Source: Leucobacter sp. 7(1)
GTDB taxonomy: Bacteria; Actinomycetota; Actinomycetes; Actinomycetales; Microbacteriaceae
DNA length: 64,000 nt
Assembly: GCF_900163635.1 (NCBI RefSeq)
Contig: NZ_FUID01000066.1
Location: 1-64,000 of the forward strand
Direction of reading: 5' to 3'
The position numbers were made by a program, and so were the translations under genes. Below, one piece after another: positions 27,419-36,125 of the stretch (the first letter of the stretch is position 1; each line of letters opens with the position of its first letter). A model generated the notes under the pieces. That model was not told where the DNA came from and searched no databases. It was given only the letters and a program-made list of their open reading frames with translations.

Positions 27419-28375
27419 ATGGGACGGGACCTCCAGAACCTGCCGGACACGGGCGCACCGGGGCCCTGGTTTCTCCGCGACGTGCGCCTCGCACGAGCCT
27501 ACTTTGGCGTGCAAGCCGTGGCGGGTGCGCTCTGGTGGATCACCGTGTTCGCCAGCGATCAGGTCCGCTTCGCCACGCTCGGCGCACTGAATCCGGTCGC
27601 GGTGTTCTGGCTCGACCTGCCCTTGTTTGTGCTCGCCTCGGGGGTGGCCGCAGCCGGGTGGCGGCCCGCCGCTGCCGTAAGTGCGCTGTGGACGGCACTT
27701 GTTGCGACCGGCATGGCGACCTACGCAACCATCACCACTCTGGGCGGCTGGGGAGCCATTCTCATGGTCGCGGCAGCCATCGGGAGCGTCGGGTCAGCCC
27801 TCGTGTTCCGGCTCGGTCGGGTTCCCAGCGAACTCCTCCTGCGTGGTCCGCTCGCGGGGCGCACCGATACTTCCCGGACAACGGGTACGCGTCTGCGGCG
27901 CACGGCCGCGCAAACCAGCGTGTTTTGGGTGCTGTTCCTCGCCGCGTTCCCGCTCCTAATCGCCTGGCTCGAGTCCCGGTGGGGCCTCGCCATCGAGATT
28001 GGGGGCGCATGGCGATGGACGGGCGCCGCACTCTTCCTCGCCGCAGGCGCGCTCGGAATCTGGGCCGCCGTGTCCCTCGCCACAACCGGGAAGGGCACTC
28101 CCCTGCCCTCTGCCGCAACCACGACGCTCGTCATCCGCGGACCCTACCGTTTTGTACGCAACCCGATGGCGCTCGGCAGCATTGCCCAGGGCGTCGCCGT
28201 TGGCGTGATGCTGTCGTCGTGGTTCGTAGTGCTGTACGCGATCGCGGGCGCGCTCGTGTGGGACTGGCTTGTGCGCCCACACGAGGAACAAGATCTCGCT
28301 GAGCGATTCGGCGAACCGTTCCGGGCGTACCAAGAGCGGGTGCGGTGCTGGATTCCCACGTTCCCGCGGGGGTGA
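27419..28375 (+). CDS. Membrane methyltransferase-like protein (isoprenylcysteine carboxyl methyltransferase / PEMT family)
   Basis: 318 aa. About seven hydrophobic segments are followed by the family's C-terminal signature: VIRGPYRFVRNPMALGS, then RPHEEQDLAERFGEPFRAYQ and WIPTF. These residues form the S-adenosylmethionine site in ICMT-like enzymes; bacterial members have mostly unknown lipid or quinone substrates. The N-terminal extension of several helices before the core is longer than in the small bacterial ICMT proteins. The ATG sits 6 nt after TACGCT, suggesting a leaderless mRNA. It converges with the SDR gene with only 3 bp between stops. Confidence 0.78.
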   Translation: MGRDLQNLPDTGAPGPWFLRDVRLARAYFGVQAVAGALWWITVFASDQVRFATLGALNPVAVFWLDLPLFVLASGVAAAGWRPAAAVSALWTALVATGMATYATITTLGGWGAILMVAAAIGSVGSALVFRLGRVPSELLLRGPLAGRTDTSRTTGTRLRRTAAQTSVFWVLFLAAFPLLIAWLESRWGLAIEIGGAWRWTGAALFLAAGALGIWAAVSLATTGKGTPLPSAATTTLVIRGPYRFVRNPMALGSIAQGVAVGVMLSSWFVVLYAIAGALVWDWLVRPHEEQDLAERFGEPFRAYQERVRCWIPTFPRG

Positions 28376-28378
28376 GTG

Positions 28379-29911
28379 CTACCAGGGGTGCGGCGCGTAA
28401 TCCTTCAGGAAACAGCCGTAGAGATCTTCCTGCTCCTCCTCGCCGCGGACGATCGGGTCGTAGACCCGGGCCGCGCCGTCGACAAGATCGAGTGGGGCGT
28501 GGAAGCCTTCTTCAGCAAGGCGCACCTTCGTGAAGTGCGGGCGCTCGTCAGTGATCCAGCCCGTGTCCACCGCGGTCATGAGGATCTTGTCCGTCTCAAA
28601 CATCTCGCCCGCGCTCGTGCGGGTCAACATGTTGAGCGCGGCCTTTGCCATGTTTGTGTGGGGGTGCCCCGGACCCTTGTAGCGGCGCGAGAACTGCCCC
28701 TCCATCGCCGAGACGTTGACAACGTAGGTGCGGCGCGCAGGCGAGGCCGCCATTGACGCGCGCAGCCGACTGATCAGGATGAAGGGTGCGGTCGCGTTGC
28801 ACAGCTGCACCTCGAGCATTTCGAGTGGATCCACCTCCTGCACGTGCTGGACCCAGCTGTTCACGTGGGCCACGTCGGGGACCAGACCGCCCGCGTCGAT
28901 CGCGCTCCCGTCTGCGTGCTTCTCCAGCGACGACGAGCCAGGTGCCATCGCGAGCGCACTGAGATCCGCACCAGTCAGTGTGTGCGCAAATCCTGCCGCG
29001 ACCGTGCCCGCGAGGGCGGAGGCGTCCAACGGGTCGAGGGCGACGGTGCCGTCCGCGCCCACCGAGGACTGCAGGGCCCTCGGATGAAGCTCGGCGGGGC
29101 TGCCCAGCGTCATCGTGTCGGGGAAGCTGCCTGCGGGCAGCGGCTGCGACTCGGCGTCCGCGAGCAACGAGTATGAACCTGGCGAGCGGCGCACGGTTTG
29201 CGCGGCGTTGTTGATGAGGATGTCGAGCGGCCCCCCGGCCGCGACCGAGTCTGCGAGCGCCACTACCTGTGAAGGATCTCGCAAATCGATTCCGACGACG
29301 TGCAACCGGTCAAGCCAATCCGCGGAATCAGGGAGGGAGGCAAAGCGCCGAGCGGCGTCGCGCGGGAATCGCGTGGTGATTGTCAAGTCCGCGCCGTCCC
29401 GCAGGAGACGGAGTGCGATGTGCATTCCGATCTTCGCGCGACCCCCGGTCAGCAGCGCGCGCTTCCCCGTCAGGTCGGTGCGCGCGTTGCGCTTGGCGTG
29501 GCTTGACTCCGCGCAGCTCGGGCACAGCTGGTGGTAGAAGGCGTCCACCTGCGTATACGGCTGCTTGCATATATAGCAGTTCTGGGCCTTCCGCAGCTCC
29601 CCCGCGATGGGCGCGGTCGCACTCGTCGTGAGTGGCAGGCCACGGGTCTCGTCATCGATCCGGTCCGCAGCACCCGTCGCGGTTGCGGCGATCACCGCAC
29701 GGTTCGCCGAGGATATCTCGTTGCGCGTCGAGCGCCGCCGCACCCGCTTGGCCGCCTTGTACATTCCGGAGGTTGCTCGACGAACGGACACCACGTCAGG
29801 GTGGTCCGAGGGCAGGTCACCCGCCGCTTCCAGCACCCGAAGGGCAATAGCGAGGTCGGCGGGATCGATAGAGCCCGGGGCCAGCTCGGGGCCAGAGGGT
29901 GTTTCGGTCAT
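28379..29911 (-). CDS. SDR-family protein with inserted zinc ribbon and altered active site
   Basis: 510 aa, about twice the length of a classical short-chain dehydrogenase. An N-terminal helical part (to about 110) leads to a Cys4 motif CYIC...CPSC (about 115-135), then a Rossmann domain opening LLTGGRAKIG. NNAAQT and NVSAMEG are present. However, the usual YxxxK is HTNMAK, with Thr where the catalytic Tyr should be. Either the chemistry differs or the protein is a binding/regulatory relative. The ATG is 7 nt from TAAAAT, so the mRNA is probably leaderless. No neighbour suggests a pathway. Confidence 0.75.
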   Translation of the reverse strand: MTETPSGPELAPGSIDPADLAIALRVLEAAGDLPSDHPDVVSVRRATSGMYKAAKRVRRRSTRNEISSANRAVIAATATGAADRIDDETRGLPLTTSATAPIAGELRKAQNCYICKQPYTQVDAFYHQLCPSCAESSHAKRNARTDLTGKRALLTGGRAKIGMHIALRLLRDGADLTITTRFPRDAARRFASLPDSADWLDRLHVVGIDLRDPSQVVALADSVAAGGPLDILINNAAQTVRRSPGSYSLLADAESQPLPAGSFPDTMTLGSPAELHPRALQSSVGADGTVALDPLDASALAGTVAAGFAHTLTGADLSALAMAPGSSSLEKHADGSAIDAGGLVPDVAHVNSWVQHVQEVDPLEMLEVQLCNATAPFILISRLRASMAASPARRTYVVNVSAMEGQFSRRYKGPGHPHTNMAKAALNMLTRTSAGEMFETDKILMTAVDTGWITDERPHFTKVRLAEEGFHAPLDLVDGAARVYDPIVRGEEEQEDLYGCFLKDYAPHPW

Positions 29912-29966
29912 TGGGCCTATTTTACGCGAGATCCCTGACAGCCCCGGCTCCCGTCATTCCGGGTAG

Positions 29967-30491
29967 CTATGCGCAGTTTCCGCAGACACCGGAGAGCGCC
30001 ATCAGCATGAAGCAGTTGGGACACACCGGCTGCACGCGCTCGGGTGCCGCCGCGGGCTTCACCTTCGGCTCGGCCTTGGGCTTCGCAACGCGGCGAGTTC
30101 CGGGACGCTTGGCCTTCGAGCTGCCCAGTTCTTCCGTCACGAGGTCGATCTCGGCAGCCTTTCCGCGACCGTGGTCGGGATGGTCCACCGCCCAGGTGCC
30201 GGGATAGCGGAGACTCTCCCACCGCGGCGCCGCGGCCCCGACGACGGCGATGATCTCTTCTTCGCTCTGGAACCCGACGGAGTACCCGCGGTGCACATAG
30301 ATATTGGGGGCCTCGTCTGAGCGGACCACGGTGATGCCGTCGGACGAACGCACGAGTCGGTCGATGGGCATCCGGTTGAGCAGGCGCTTCAAGAAGACCC
30401 GATTCGCGACTGAGGCCCGGCGGTGCACCAGCGCCTCGTCCAGCGAACCGTATCGATTCAGGATGGATTCGGGTGCTGCGTGCTGCTCCAT
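29967..30491 (-). CDS. Conserved hypothetical protein with C-terminal zinc ribbon
   Basis: 174 aa; I do not recognise the family. The N-terminal half is mixed alpha/beta with VHRRASVANRVFLKRLL and NIYVHRGYSVGFQSEEE. A Lys/Pro/Ala-rich linker (KAKRPGTRRVAKPKAEPK) follows. The C-terminus has CPNCFMLMALSGVCGNC, a CxxC...CxxC zinc ribbon of the kind used for nucleic-acid or protein contacts. Start chosen at 30491 with GAGAGG 7 nt upstream. Not obviously in an operon. Confidence 0.6.
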   Translation of the reverse strand: MEQHAAPESILNRYGSLDEALVHRRASVANRVFLKRLLNRMPIDRLVRSSDGITVVRSDEAPNIYVHRGYSVGFQSEEEIIAVVGAAAPRWESLRYPGTWAVDHPDHGRGKAAEIDLVTEELGSSKAKRPGTRRVAKPKAEPKVKPAAAPERVQPVCPNCFMLMALSGVCGNCA

Positions 30492-30610
30492 GTGTGTGCC
30501 TCTCAAAGAATCGTGCGGACCCGAAAACGGGCCACCCACCAGTATCCCCCACCCCACATGCACTCACGTACGCCGTCGACCCGACCGCGCACCGAGTCAG
30601 CAATATGCGC

Positions 30611-31318
30611 CTATCGGTATACGCGGAAACTCACACGCTGCACGCCTTCCTTGACCACCACGCCACTCTCCACCTGAGCCCGCGCGTGCGCTTCGACATC
30701 ATCAACGCCGAGACCCTCAAGATACCTCCGGTGCTCGGCGAGCGCGGCGGTGGCCGCCACGAGATCTTCATCGCTGACGACGACCGCGTGTGTCGGATCG
30801 GGATCGGCGAACACCGCGATGTGCTGCACCCCTGACCAAGGCTCACCCTCGAGGTCCGGGAAGATCCAGGAGTTCCCCGCGTCCGAAACCGCATCGAGCG
30901 TCGCGAGACCCACGGCCCGGTGATCGGCCTGATTCCGATATACGCCCCCGAAGGACAGCCCGAAATTCAAGGTGATGACAACCTCGGGGCGGTACCGCCG
31001 GATCGCACCGGCAAGCGCACGGCGCAGCTCGAGACCGAACTCGGTCCGCCCATCGGAGAACCCCAAGAACTCGAGCTCGCTCACCCCGACGTGAGCGATC
31101 GCGTTGCGCTGCTCAACCTCTCGCGCCGGCCCCGCCTGCTCCGGCGGCATGCCCTCGATCCCGGCCTCGCCCGAAGTCGCGAGCACGTAGGCGATTTCCT
31201 TGCCGTCGCGCGTCCACCGATTCACCGCGATTGCCGTCCCGTACTCAGGATCGTCCGGGTGCGCCATGAGCACCAGTCCGCGGTCCCAGTCCTCGGGAAA
31301 TTCTTCCAGTGCGCTCAT
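30611..31318 (-). CDS. PIG-L family LmbE-like deacetylase
   Basis: 235 aa, typical size. Members are Zn-dependent N-deacetylases of GlcNAc-type sugars (MshB, Mca, BshB) or bacillithiol/mycothiol-related conjugates. The metal motif AHPDDPE is near residue 22 and the distal His lies in NQADHRAVG. FLGFSDGR matches the family's substrate loop. Start at 31318 is supported by GGAGG 7 nt upstream. In actinobacteria this could belong to mycothiol metabolism or detoxification, but the substrate is not set by sequence alone. Confidence 0.87.
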   Translation of the reverse strand: MSALEEFPEDWDRGLVLMAHPDDPEYGTAIAVNRWTRDGKEIAYVLATSGEAGIEGMPPEQAGPAREVEQRNAIAHVGVSELEFLGFSDGRTEFGLELRRALAGAIRRYRPEVVITLNFGLSFGGVYRNQADHRAVGLATLDAVSDAGNSWIFPDLEGEPWSGVQHIAVFADPDPTHAVVVSDEDLVAATAALAEHRRYLEGLGVDDVEAHARAQVESGVVVKEGVQRVSFRVYR

Positions 31319-31452
31319 TTGCGTGCCTCCGATCGCTCCGTTACCCGGACGGCGGCCCGAGTAGGACAGTGGTGCTCCCAGTCTCGCAGTTTCCATCGGC
31401 CGGGACTAGACCCCTGGGAAGGCGTTGCATCTGCCCTCGCGAGCCGTAGCGC

Positions 31453-32421
31453 TCAGCCCGCCACTCGCTCCTGCTGCCACGGTACGTATGGCGCAGTGCC
31501 GTGGCCGAGACGGTCAATCGTACGTCCTCCCAGGAGCGCGACTCCGATGCCCGAAGCGGGTCCCGGGAGATCTTCACTGTCAACCCACACGCGACCATCC
31601 CGCGCCTCTACGCGGGTTTCGAGTCGTTTCCCGTCTGCGCCGCGATCCCGCACGTGTTCCGACACCCGCCCGTGTGCAGCGGCCTCGAGGAAGTCCGCGG
31701 GCAGCGCCGCGTTTTCGGGCGTCGCGGGGAACCACCAGGACCCGTAGCCCACGTGCATGCCGATCCGTCCGGTGAGATCAGGGTCCTGGTCGGCCGCCCC
31801 GTTGTCGGGCGGAACCCGCACCCACCAGATTGCCGTGGCTCGGTCCTGTTCGGGATCGACCGTGAGCGCCGAACGCTCCGTCGCGCGCTGGACGGTGCAC
31901 CACCCGCCAAACTGCGCCTCGGCGAGATCCGCGGCCGCCTCGAGGATCCGGCCGACCGGATCGCGCATGAGATCCAGCTGTACCCGAGCGGCGTCCTCGG
32001 TCGCCCGCCGCGCAACGGCCGCCTCCGCGTCCTCGACGTAGCCAGGAAGTTCGTCGGCATCCGACACTTCGAGTTCCACGTGAAACACCGCGATATCGCT
32101 GGCCGAGGGCCCCGCCTCGACCCGCTCCATCGGGCTGCGTGTGGGGCGCGAGGGATCGGAGGTGAAGCGGCGCGGTTCTCCCGGGATCGGCACGAGCGGA
32201 TACGTGACCGCGTAAATCGCGCGAACCGTGCCCGTCACCGGCAAGTGGGGTACCGGCTCCGGGGTTTCTCCGTGATGCTCTTCTTGGAACCTCGGCAGCT
32301 CAGTTGCTGCGCTCAGCTCCGGGTCCACCGCCCGGAGCTTCCAGGTGGCAGCATCCCCCACCTGGAAGTCCATGCCGCAACACGCATGTTCCCACTCGTT
32401 GATCTCAACAAGGATCCTCAT
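31453..32421 (-). CDS. DUF6578-like hypothetical protein
   Basis: 322 aa. The first 40 residues (MRILVEINEWEHACCGMDF then QVGDAATWKL) resemble the DUF6578 opening, where a CCG-x-x-F-x-VGD motif is typical. The rest is poorly recognisable, with Trp-rich stretches (FGGWCTVQRA, AIWWVRVPPD, GYGSWWFPATP). The ATG is 6 nt after TACGAT: a likely leaderless transcript. Function unknown. Confidence 0.55.
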   Translation of the reverse strand: MRILVEINEWEHACCGMDFQVGDAATWKLRAVDPELSAATELPRFQEEHHGETPEPVPHLPVTGTVRAIYAVTYPLVPIPGEPRRFTSDPSRPTRSPMERVEAGPSASDIAVFHVELEVSDADELPGYVEDAEAAVARRATEDAARVQLDLMRDPVGRILEAAADLAEAQFGGWCTVQRATERSALTVDPEQDRATAIWWVRVPPDNGAADQDPDLTGRIGMHVGYGSWWFPATPENAALPADFLEAAAHGRVSEHVRDRGADGKRLETRVEARDGRVWVDSEDLPGPASGIGVALLGGRTIDRLGHGTAPYVPWQQERVAG

Positions 32422-32494
32422 GCTCAGATCGTACGTCCCGCGAGCCGCGCGGCACCAGGTCCGGGCGAGGCGGATCCGGTCCAGGGAACGCGGA

Positions 32495-33922
32495 TCACAC
32501 ACCCGTAGCTGCGGCGAGCGCTCGCTCCCGGCTCCTGCGCGGAACGTGCGCGTAGAACTCGGTGTCGTTGTAGCCCTGCGGCAGCGGCAGGCCGAAGCGC
32601 TCGGTGATCTCTCGTGGGATCGTCACGCTGATCATGGCGCCGTCCGACTGATTCACGTTGCGCGAGACGTCCAGGAACGGGAAGCCGTTCGTCACATCGG
32701 GGTCGTAGTCCTCCTTGAGGCTGCGCAGGGTCTCCGCGCGCTCCCCGGTCATCGTGGCCCGGGCGTCGTAGGCGGCCAGGAGCGCGTAGGTCTCAAACAT
32801 GGTCCACCCCTGCCCGATGGCCGCGTGCAGGGTTCCGCCGCTGTAGAACCCGTCGAGCCCCTTCACGAAGGTCTCCAGGTGCTGCCGGGGGTGTCCCCGG
32901 TCGTACTCGACGAGGCCTTCGGGGAGGAAGTCGTAGACGCGGGCGTACCCGGTGGCGAAGACGATGACGTCGACTCCGAGCGTGCGCCCGTCGGCAAAGG
33001 TGACCGTCTCCCCGTCAATGTGGGCGATGTCGGGGCGGTGCTGGATCAGGCCGTGCGAGAAGGCGTGCAGGATCGTGTTGCTCACGATCGGGTGTGTCTG
33101 CCCGACCATGATCCCCTCGGCGGAGGGCAGGCCGTACACGGACAGATCCCCCACGGACGCGACGATGAGCTCGAGCAGCTGCTCCGGCTCGATTCCCGAG
33201 GTGGCCTTGGCAGCGGGCAGCTGAGCGCGGCCGTCCATCACGTCGGGGAGCGCGGCACCGAAGATCTGCTTCGGCAGCACCGGGTACGCGCGGCGCGTGG
33301 AGAGCGTGGCTTCCTCGGCGTGGAACGCCGCATCGGAGGCGATGTCCACGCCGCTGTTCCCAGCACCGACCACGAGCACACGCTTGCCGCGCAGCTCCCG
33401 GGGGGAAGCGTACTCCGCCGAGTGCAGCGCACGCCCGGTAAAGGTGTCCAACCCCGGGACCTCGGGGAGCTGCGGCTGCCACTGGGAGCCGACCGCGGCG
33501 AACACGCCGCGGTACGCACGGACCTCACCGTTCGAGAGCTCGACCTCCCAGTACTGCCCAGCGTCAGTGACGATCGGCTCGGCGCGCACCACGGAGAGGC
33601 CGAACTCGCAGCGCTCTTCGAGGTAGTGCTCGTGCGCGAAGTCGCGGACGTAGTCGCGCATGTCTGACCATTTCGGGTACATCGGCAGGTGGTCCGCCAT
33701 CGGGAAGCCCACAAATCCGCCCGCGATGCGGGACGTAATGAGGCTGCACGACTCGTACATCGGGGTGCCGGGGTTCTCGAGGTCCCAGATGCCGCCGATG
33801 GCGCGGTGCCGCTCGATGATATCGACTTCGAGGCCCTGGCTCAGAAATGCGCGGGCAGCCATCATGCCGACGGGGCCGGCACCAATGATGCAGTAGCTGG
33901 TGGGAAGGGTGGTGGGGGTCAT
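32495..33922 (-). CDS. Class B flavin-dependent monooxygenase (FMO-like)
   Basis: 475 aa. It has two Rossmann motifs, GAGPVG at 14-19 for FAD and VVGAGNSGVD for NADPH. Between them lies FTGRALHSAEY, the FMO fingerprint FxGxxxHxxxY/F; Baeyer-Villiger enzymes usually have Trp at the last position. It would hydroxylate or oxygenate a small organic substrate with O2 and NADPH. An AGGAC ribosome site precedes the ATG. It lies 81 bp downstream of a zinc alcohol dehydrogenase gene on the same strand, so they may be co-transcribed. Confidence 0.87.
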   Translation of the reverse strand: MTPTTLPTSYCIIGAGPVGMMAARAFLSQGLEVDIIERHRAIGGIWDLENPGTPMYESCSLITSRIAGGFVGFPMADHLPMYPKWSDMRDYVRDFAHEHYLEERCEFGLSVVRAEPIVTDAGQYWEVELSNGEVRAYRGVFAAVGSQWQPQLPEVPGLDTFTGRALHSAEYASPRELRGKRVLVVGAGNSGVDIASDAAFHAEEATLSTRRAYPVLPKQIFGAALPDVMDGRAQLPAAKATSGIEPEQLLELIVASVGDLSVYGLPSAEGIMVGQTHPIVSNTILHAFSHGLIQHRPDIAHIDGETVTFADGRTLGVDVIVFATGYARVYDFLPEGLVEYDRGHPRQHLETFVKGLDGFYSGGTLHAAIGQGWTMFETYALLAAYDARATMTGERAETLRSLKEDYDPDVTNGFPFLDVSRNVNQSDGAMISVTIPREITERFGLPLPQGYNDTEFYAHVPRRSRERALAAATGV

Positions 33923-34003
33923 GATGTTGTCCTGTTCTCGATCGAAAGTCTGTGGGATGGGTGGTGCAGCGTGCGAACAGATGCGGGTTCGCGCACACTC
34001 GCC

Positions 34004-35068
34004 TCACCTCATCGACACGAGGATCTTGAGCTCGGCATGGTCCGGACTCGCAAGTCGCTCGAAGCCCTGAGCCACGATGTCGGTCACGGAGATCCGGCTC
34101 GTGATGAATGCCGCGAGATCGAGCTTTCCGCTCTGTGCCAGCGCGATCGCGGCGGGGTGCTGATCCGCGTAGCCAAAGGCGCTGCCGATCTCGCGATCCT
34201 GCATCGTGAGCTCAGCAGCGATGTTCAGCTCGATCGGATTCGGGTGCATGGCCACCACCTGCAGGCGACCGCCCGGCGCGAGCAGGCCCAGGAGTTGATG
34301 CACGACCGCGGGAGCCCCCGCAACGTCGAACGCCAGATCCGCGCCCATGCCGTCGGTGCGGGAGCGCACAAGTTCGGCGAGATCCTCGGCTCCTGGGTCA
34401 ACCACCGTCCAGGACTCACCGACCCGGGCCGCCATCGCGCGCCGCGCCGCGGACACCTCACTCACGATCACGGTGATCCCGCGAGCGGCCAAGACCGCGG
34501 CGACAAAGAGCCCTACAGGACCCGCCCCGCCAACGACCGCGGTCTGCCCGGCGCGTGCCCGCGAGTGCTCCACGGCGTGGAGGGCAACCGCGAGCGGCTC
34601 GATGAGCGCTGCCTGATCCAGCGGAAGATCGCCCACCGGATGCACCCAGCGCTGATCCACCACGACGTGTTCGCTCAGCCCGCCACCCCCACCCGAGACG
34701 CCCAGGGCACCCAGCTGCTGGCACGCATTGTAGCTCCCGCGACGGCAGGCGGGGCAGGTCCCGTCAACCAGCATCGGCTCCACTACGACGGGGTCGCCGA
34801 CGTCGATGCCGGTCACGCCCTCGCCAATCTCCTCGACAACTCCGGAGAACTCATGGCCGAGCACCACGGGAAGCGTTTCACCGGTGAGCGGGTGGGGGAT
34901 CGTCGCAGACGGCATGGGTGGCATTGGCCCGTGGAAGAAAAGGTGGATGTCGCTGCCGCAGAGCCCCGTGTAGGCGGGGGCGATCTTGACCGTCCCAGGC
35001 CGGAGCTGCGGCTCGGGGACCTCCTCGAGGCGAACGTTTGTCGCCCCGTAATACATGAGTGCCTGCAC
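34004..35068 (-). CDS. Zinc-dependent alcohol dehydrogenase (MDR superfamily)
   Basis: 354 aa, GTG start with a GGAGA site. The catalytic zinc motifs are TGLCGSDIH and GHEFSGVVEE. The Rossmann motif is GGAGPVGLF with the cofactor-specific acidic loop after VSE. The structural-zinc lobe has CPACRRGSYNAC: only three of the usual four Cys, so that site is altered. The closest pattern is 2,3-butanediol or sorbitol dehydrogenase-like enzymes. Divergent from a LysR gene with 153 bp between, and next to the monooxygenase, suggesting joint control and breakdown of an alcohol or ketone. Confidence 0.85.
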   Translation of the reverse strand: MQALMYYGATNVRLEEVPEPQLRPGTVKIAPAYTGLCGSDIHLFFHGPMPPMPSATIPHPLTGETLPVVLGHEFSGVVEEIGEGVTGIDVGDPVVVEPMLVDGTCPACRRGSYNACQQLGALGVSGGGGGLSEHVVVDQRWVHPVGDLPLDQAALIEPLAVALHAVEHSRARAGQTAVVGGAGPVGLFVAAVLAARGITVIVSEVSAARRAMAARVGESWTVVDPGAEDLAELVRSRTDGMGADLAFDVAGAPAVVHQLLGLLAPGGRLQVVAMHPNPIELNIAAELTMQDREIGSAFGYADQHPAAIALAQSGKLDLAAFITSRISVTDIVAQGFERLASPDHAELKILVSMR

Positions 35069-35169
35069 GGTGTCTCCTTCGAACCGTCGAACTGCTCCCG
35101 CACCTTCGCGGGGCTGTCCCTAATATCTCGGATCCCGCCCGCTGTGACTATTGAGTTTCCCGTCACGCT

Positions 35170-35187
35170 GTTAAGCTCCGGCTTAAC
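35170..35187. promoter_or_regulatory. Inverted repeat, candidate LysR operator
   Basis: gttaagc-tccg-gcttaac is a perfect 7-bp inverted repeat with 4-nt spacer, 34 bp upstream of the LysR start and 102 bp upstream of the divergent dehydrogenase. It contains a T-N11-A core as LysR-type regulators bind. Confidence 0.6.
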
Positions 35188-35221
35188 CTCCGTCCGCACG
35201 CACTCCTGGAAAGTCGTCACC

Positions 35222-36094
35222 GTGGCCGAATTCCTTCCGCTGTCCCTCGTGCACTCCCTCGACGTGCTGCTCGCCGAGGGTTCGTTCCGCCGCGCGGCCG
35301 AACGCCTGCACGTCTCCCCGCCCGCCATGACCCAGCAGATTAAGCGGCTCGAGGAGACGGTGGGCTATGCGCTCGTGGTGCGCGGGCCCCAGCCCGTGGC
35401 GCTCACCGACCGCGGTGCGCAGTTCATGCTGCACGCGCGCGAAGCACTCGACGCTTCTCGCCGCGCGCTCGGCACCGACGGGACTCCGCGGCTCCGGATC
35501 GGATTCATCAGCGGCTATCCGCGGAGCCTCGACGAGGAGTTTCTGGTGCGCTTCCGGACGACCCAGCCCGACACCCAGCTGGAGTTTGTGCAGCTCGGCT
35601 GGGGTGAGCAGGCCAGCCGCCTGCTGGCGGGCGACATCGACGCGGTGCTCGCCCGCCGCCCTTTCGATCACGAGGACGAACTCGACACGGTCGTGGTGCA
35701 CCGCGAGGCGCGGATCGTCGCTCTCGCGGCGGGCTCCCCGCTCGCGGACCGCGCTACGCTCCGGCTGGCCGATATTGCGGAGCTCCCGGTGCTCCGCGCT
35801 AGCGCCACATCCGCCGAGTGGAACGACTACTGGAGCGTGGATCCTCGTCCCGACGGCACCCCCGTCACCTATGGCGGCTGGGCGCACACCATGGAGGAGG
35901 CGCTGACCGCGGTCGCCGTGTCCGGGAACATCATCATCACCGCGGAGTCCATCGGGGTGCGATTCACGCACCCCGGCGTGCGCTACGTCCCGGTGACCGA
36001 CGCGCCCCGCTGCGCGGTCGAGCTGTGCACGCGCCGGATCGACCGGCGACCCCTCATCCAGGTGCTTCGTGAAGCGGCGGCCTCGGTGCCTTAA
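35222..36094 (+). CDS. LysR-family transcriptional regulator
   Basis: 290 aa. The winged HTH at the N-terminus (SLDVLLAEGSFRRAAERLHVSPPAMTQQIKRLEE) is followed by the periplasmic-binding-like effector domain. A long open frame runs upstream through the antisense of the dehydrogenase and monooxygenase, but the real start is taken as GTG 35222 with GGAAAG 8 nt upstream. It likely controls the divergent dehydrogenase/monooxygenase pair and itself. It converges with the ketopantoate reductase-like gene. Confidence 0.85.
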   Translation: MAEFLPLSLVHSLDVLLAEGSFRRAAERLHVSPPAMTQQIKRLEETVGYALVVRGPQPVALTDRGAQFMLHAREALDASRRALGTDGTPRLRIGFISGYPRSLDEEFLVRFRTTQPDTQLEFVQLGWGEQASRLLAGDIDAVLARRPFDHEDELDTVVVHREARIVALAAGSPLADRATLRLADIAELPVLRASATSAEWNDYWSVDPRPDGTPVTYGGWAHTMEEALTAVAVSGNIIITAESIGVRFTHPGVRYVPVTDAPRCAVELCTRRIDRRPLIQVLREAAASVP

Positions 36095-36125
36095 CTCCGC
36101 AGGGACTTCCTCACCACGGCCTTTG

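Noticed and set aside
33689-35221. Upstream extension of the LysR open frame
   Set aside because: It runs antisense through the monooxygenase and dehydrogenase; the HTH begins right after GTG 35222, which has a ribosome site.
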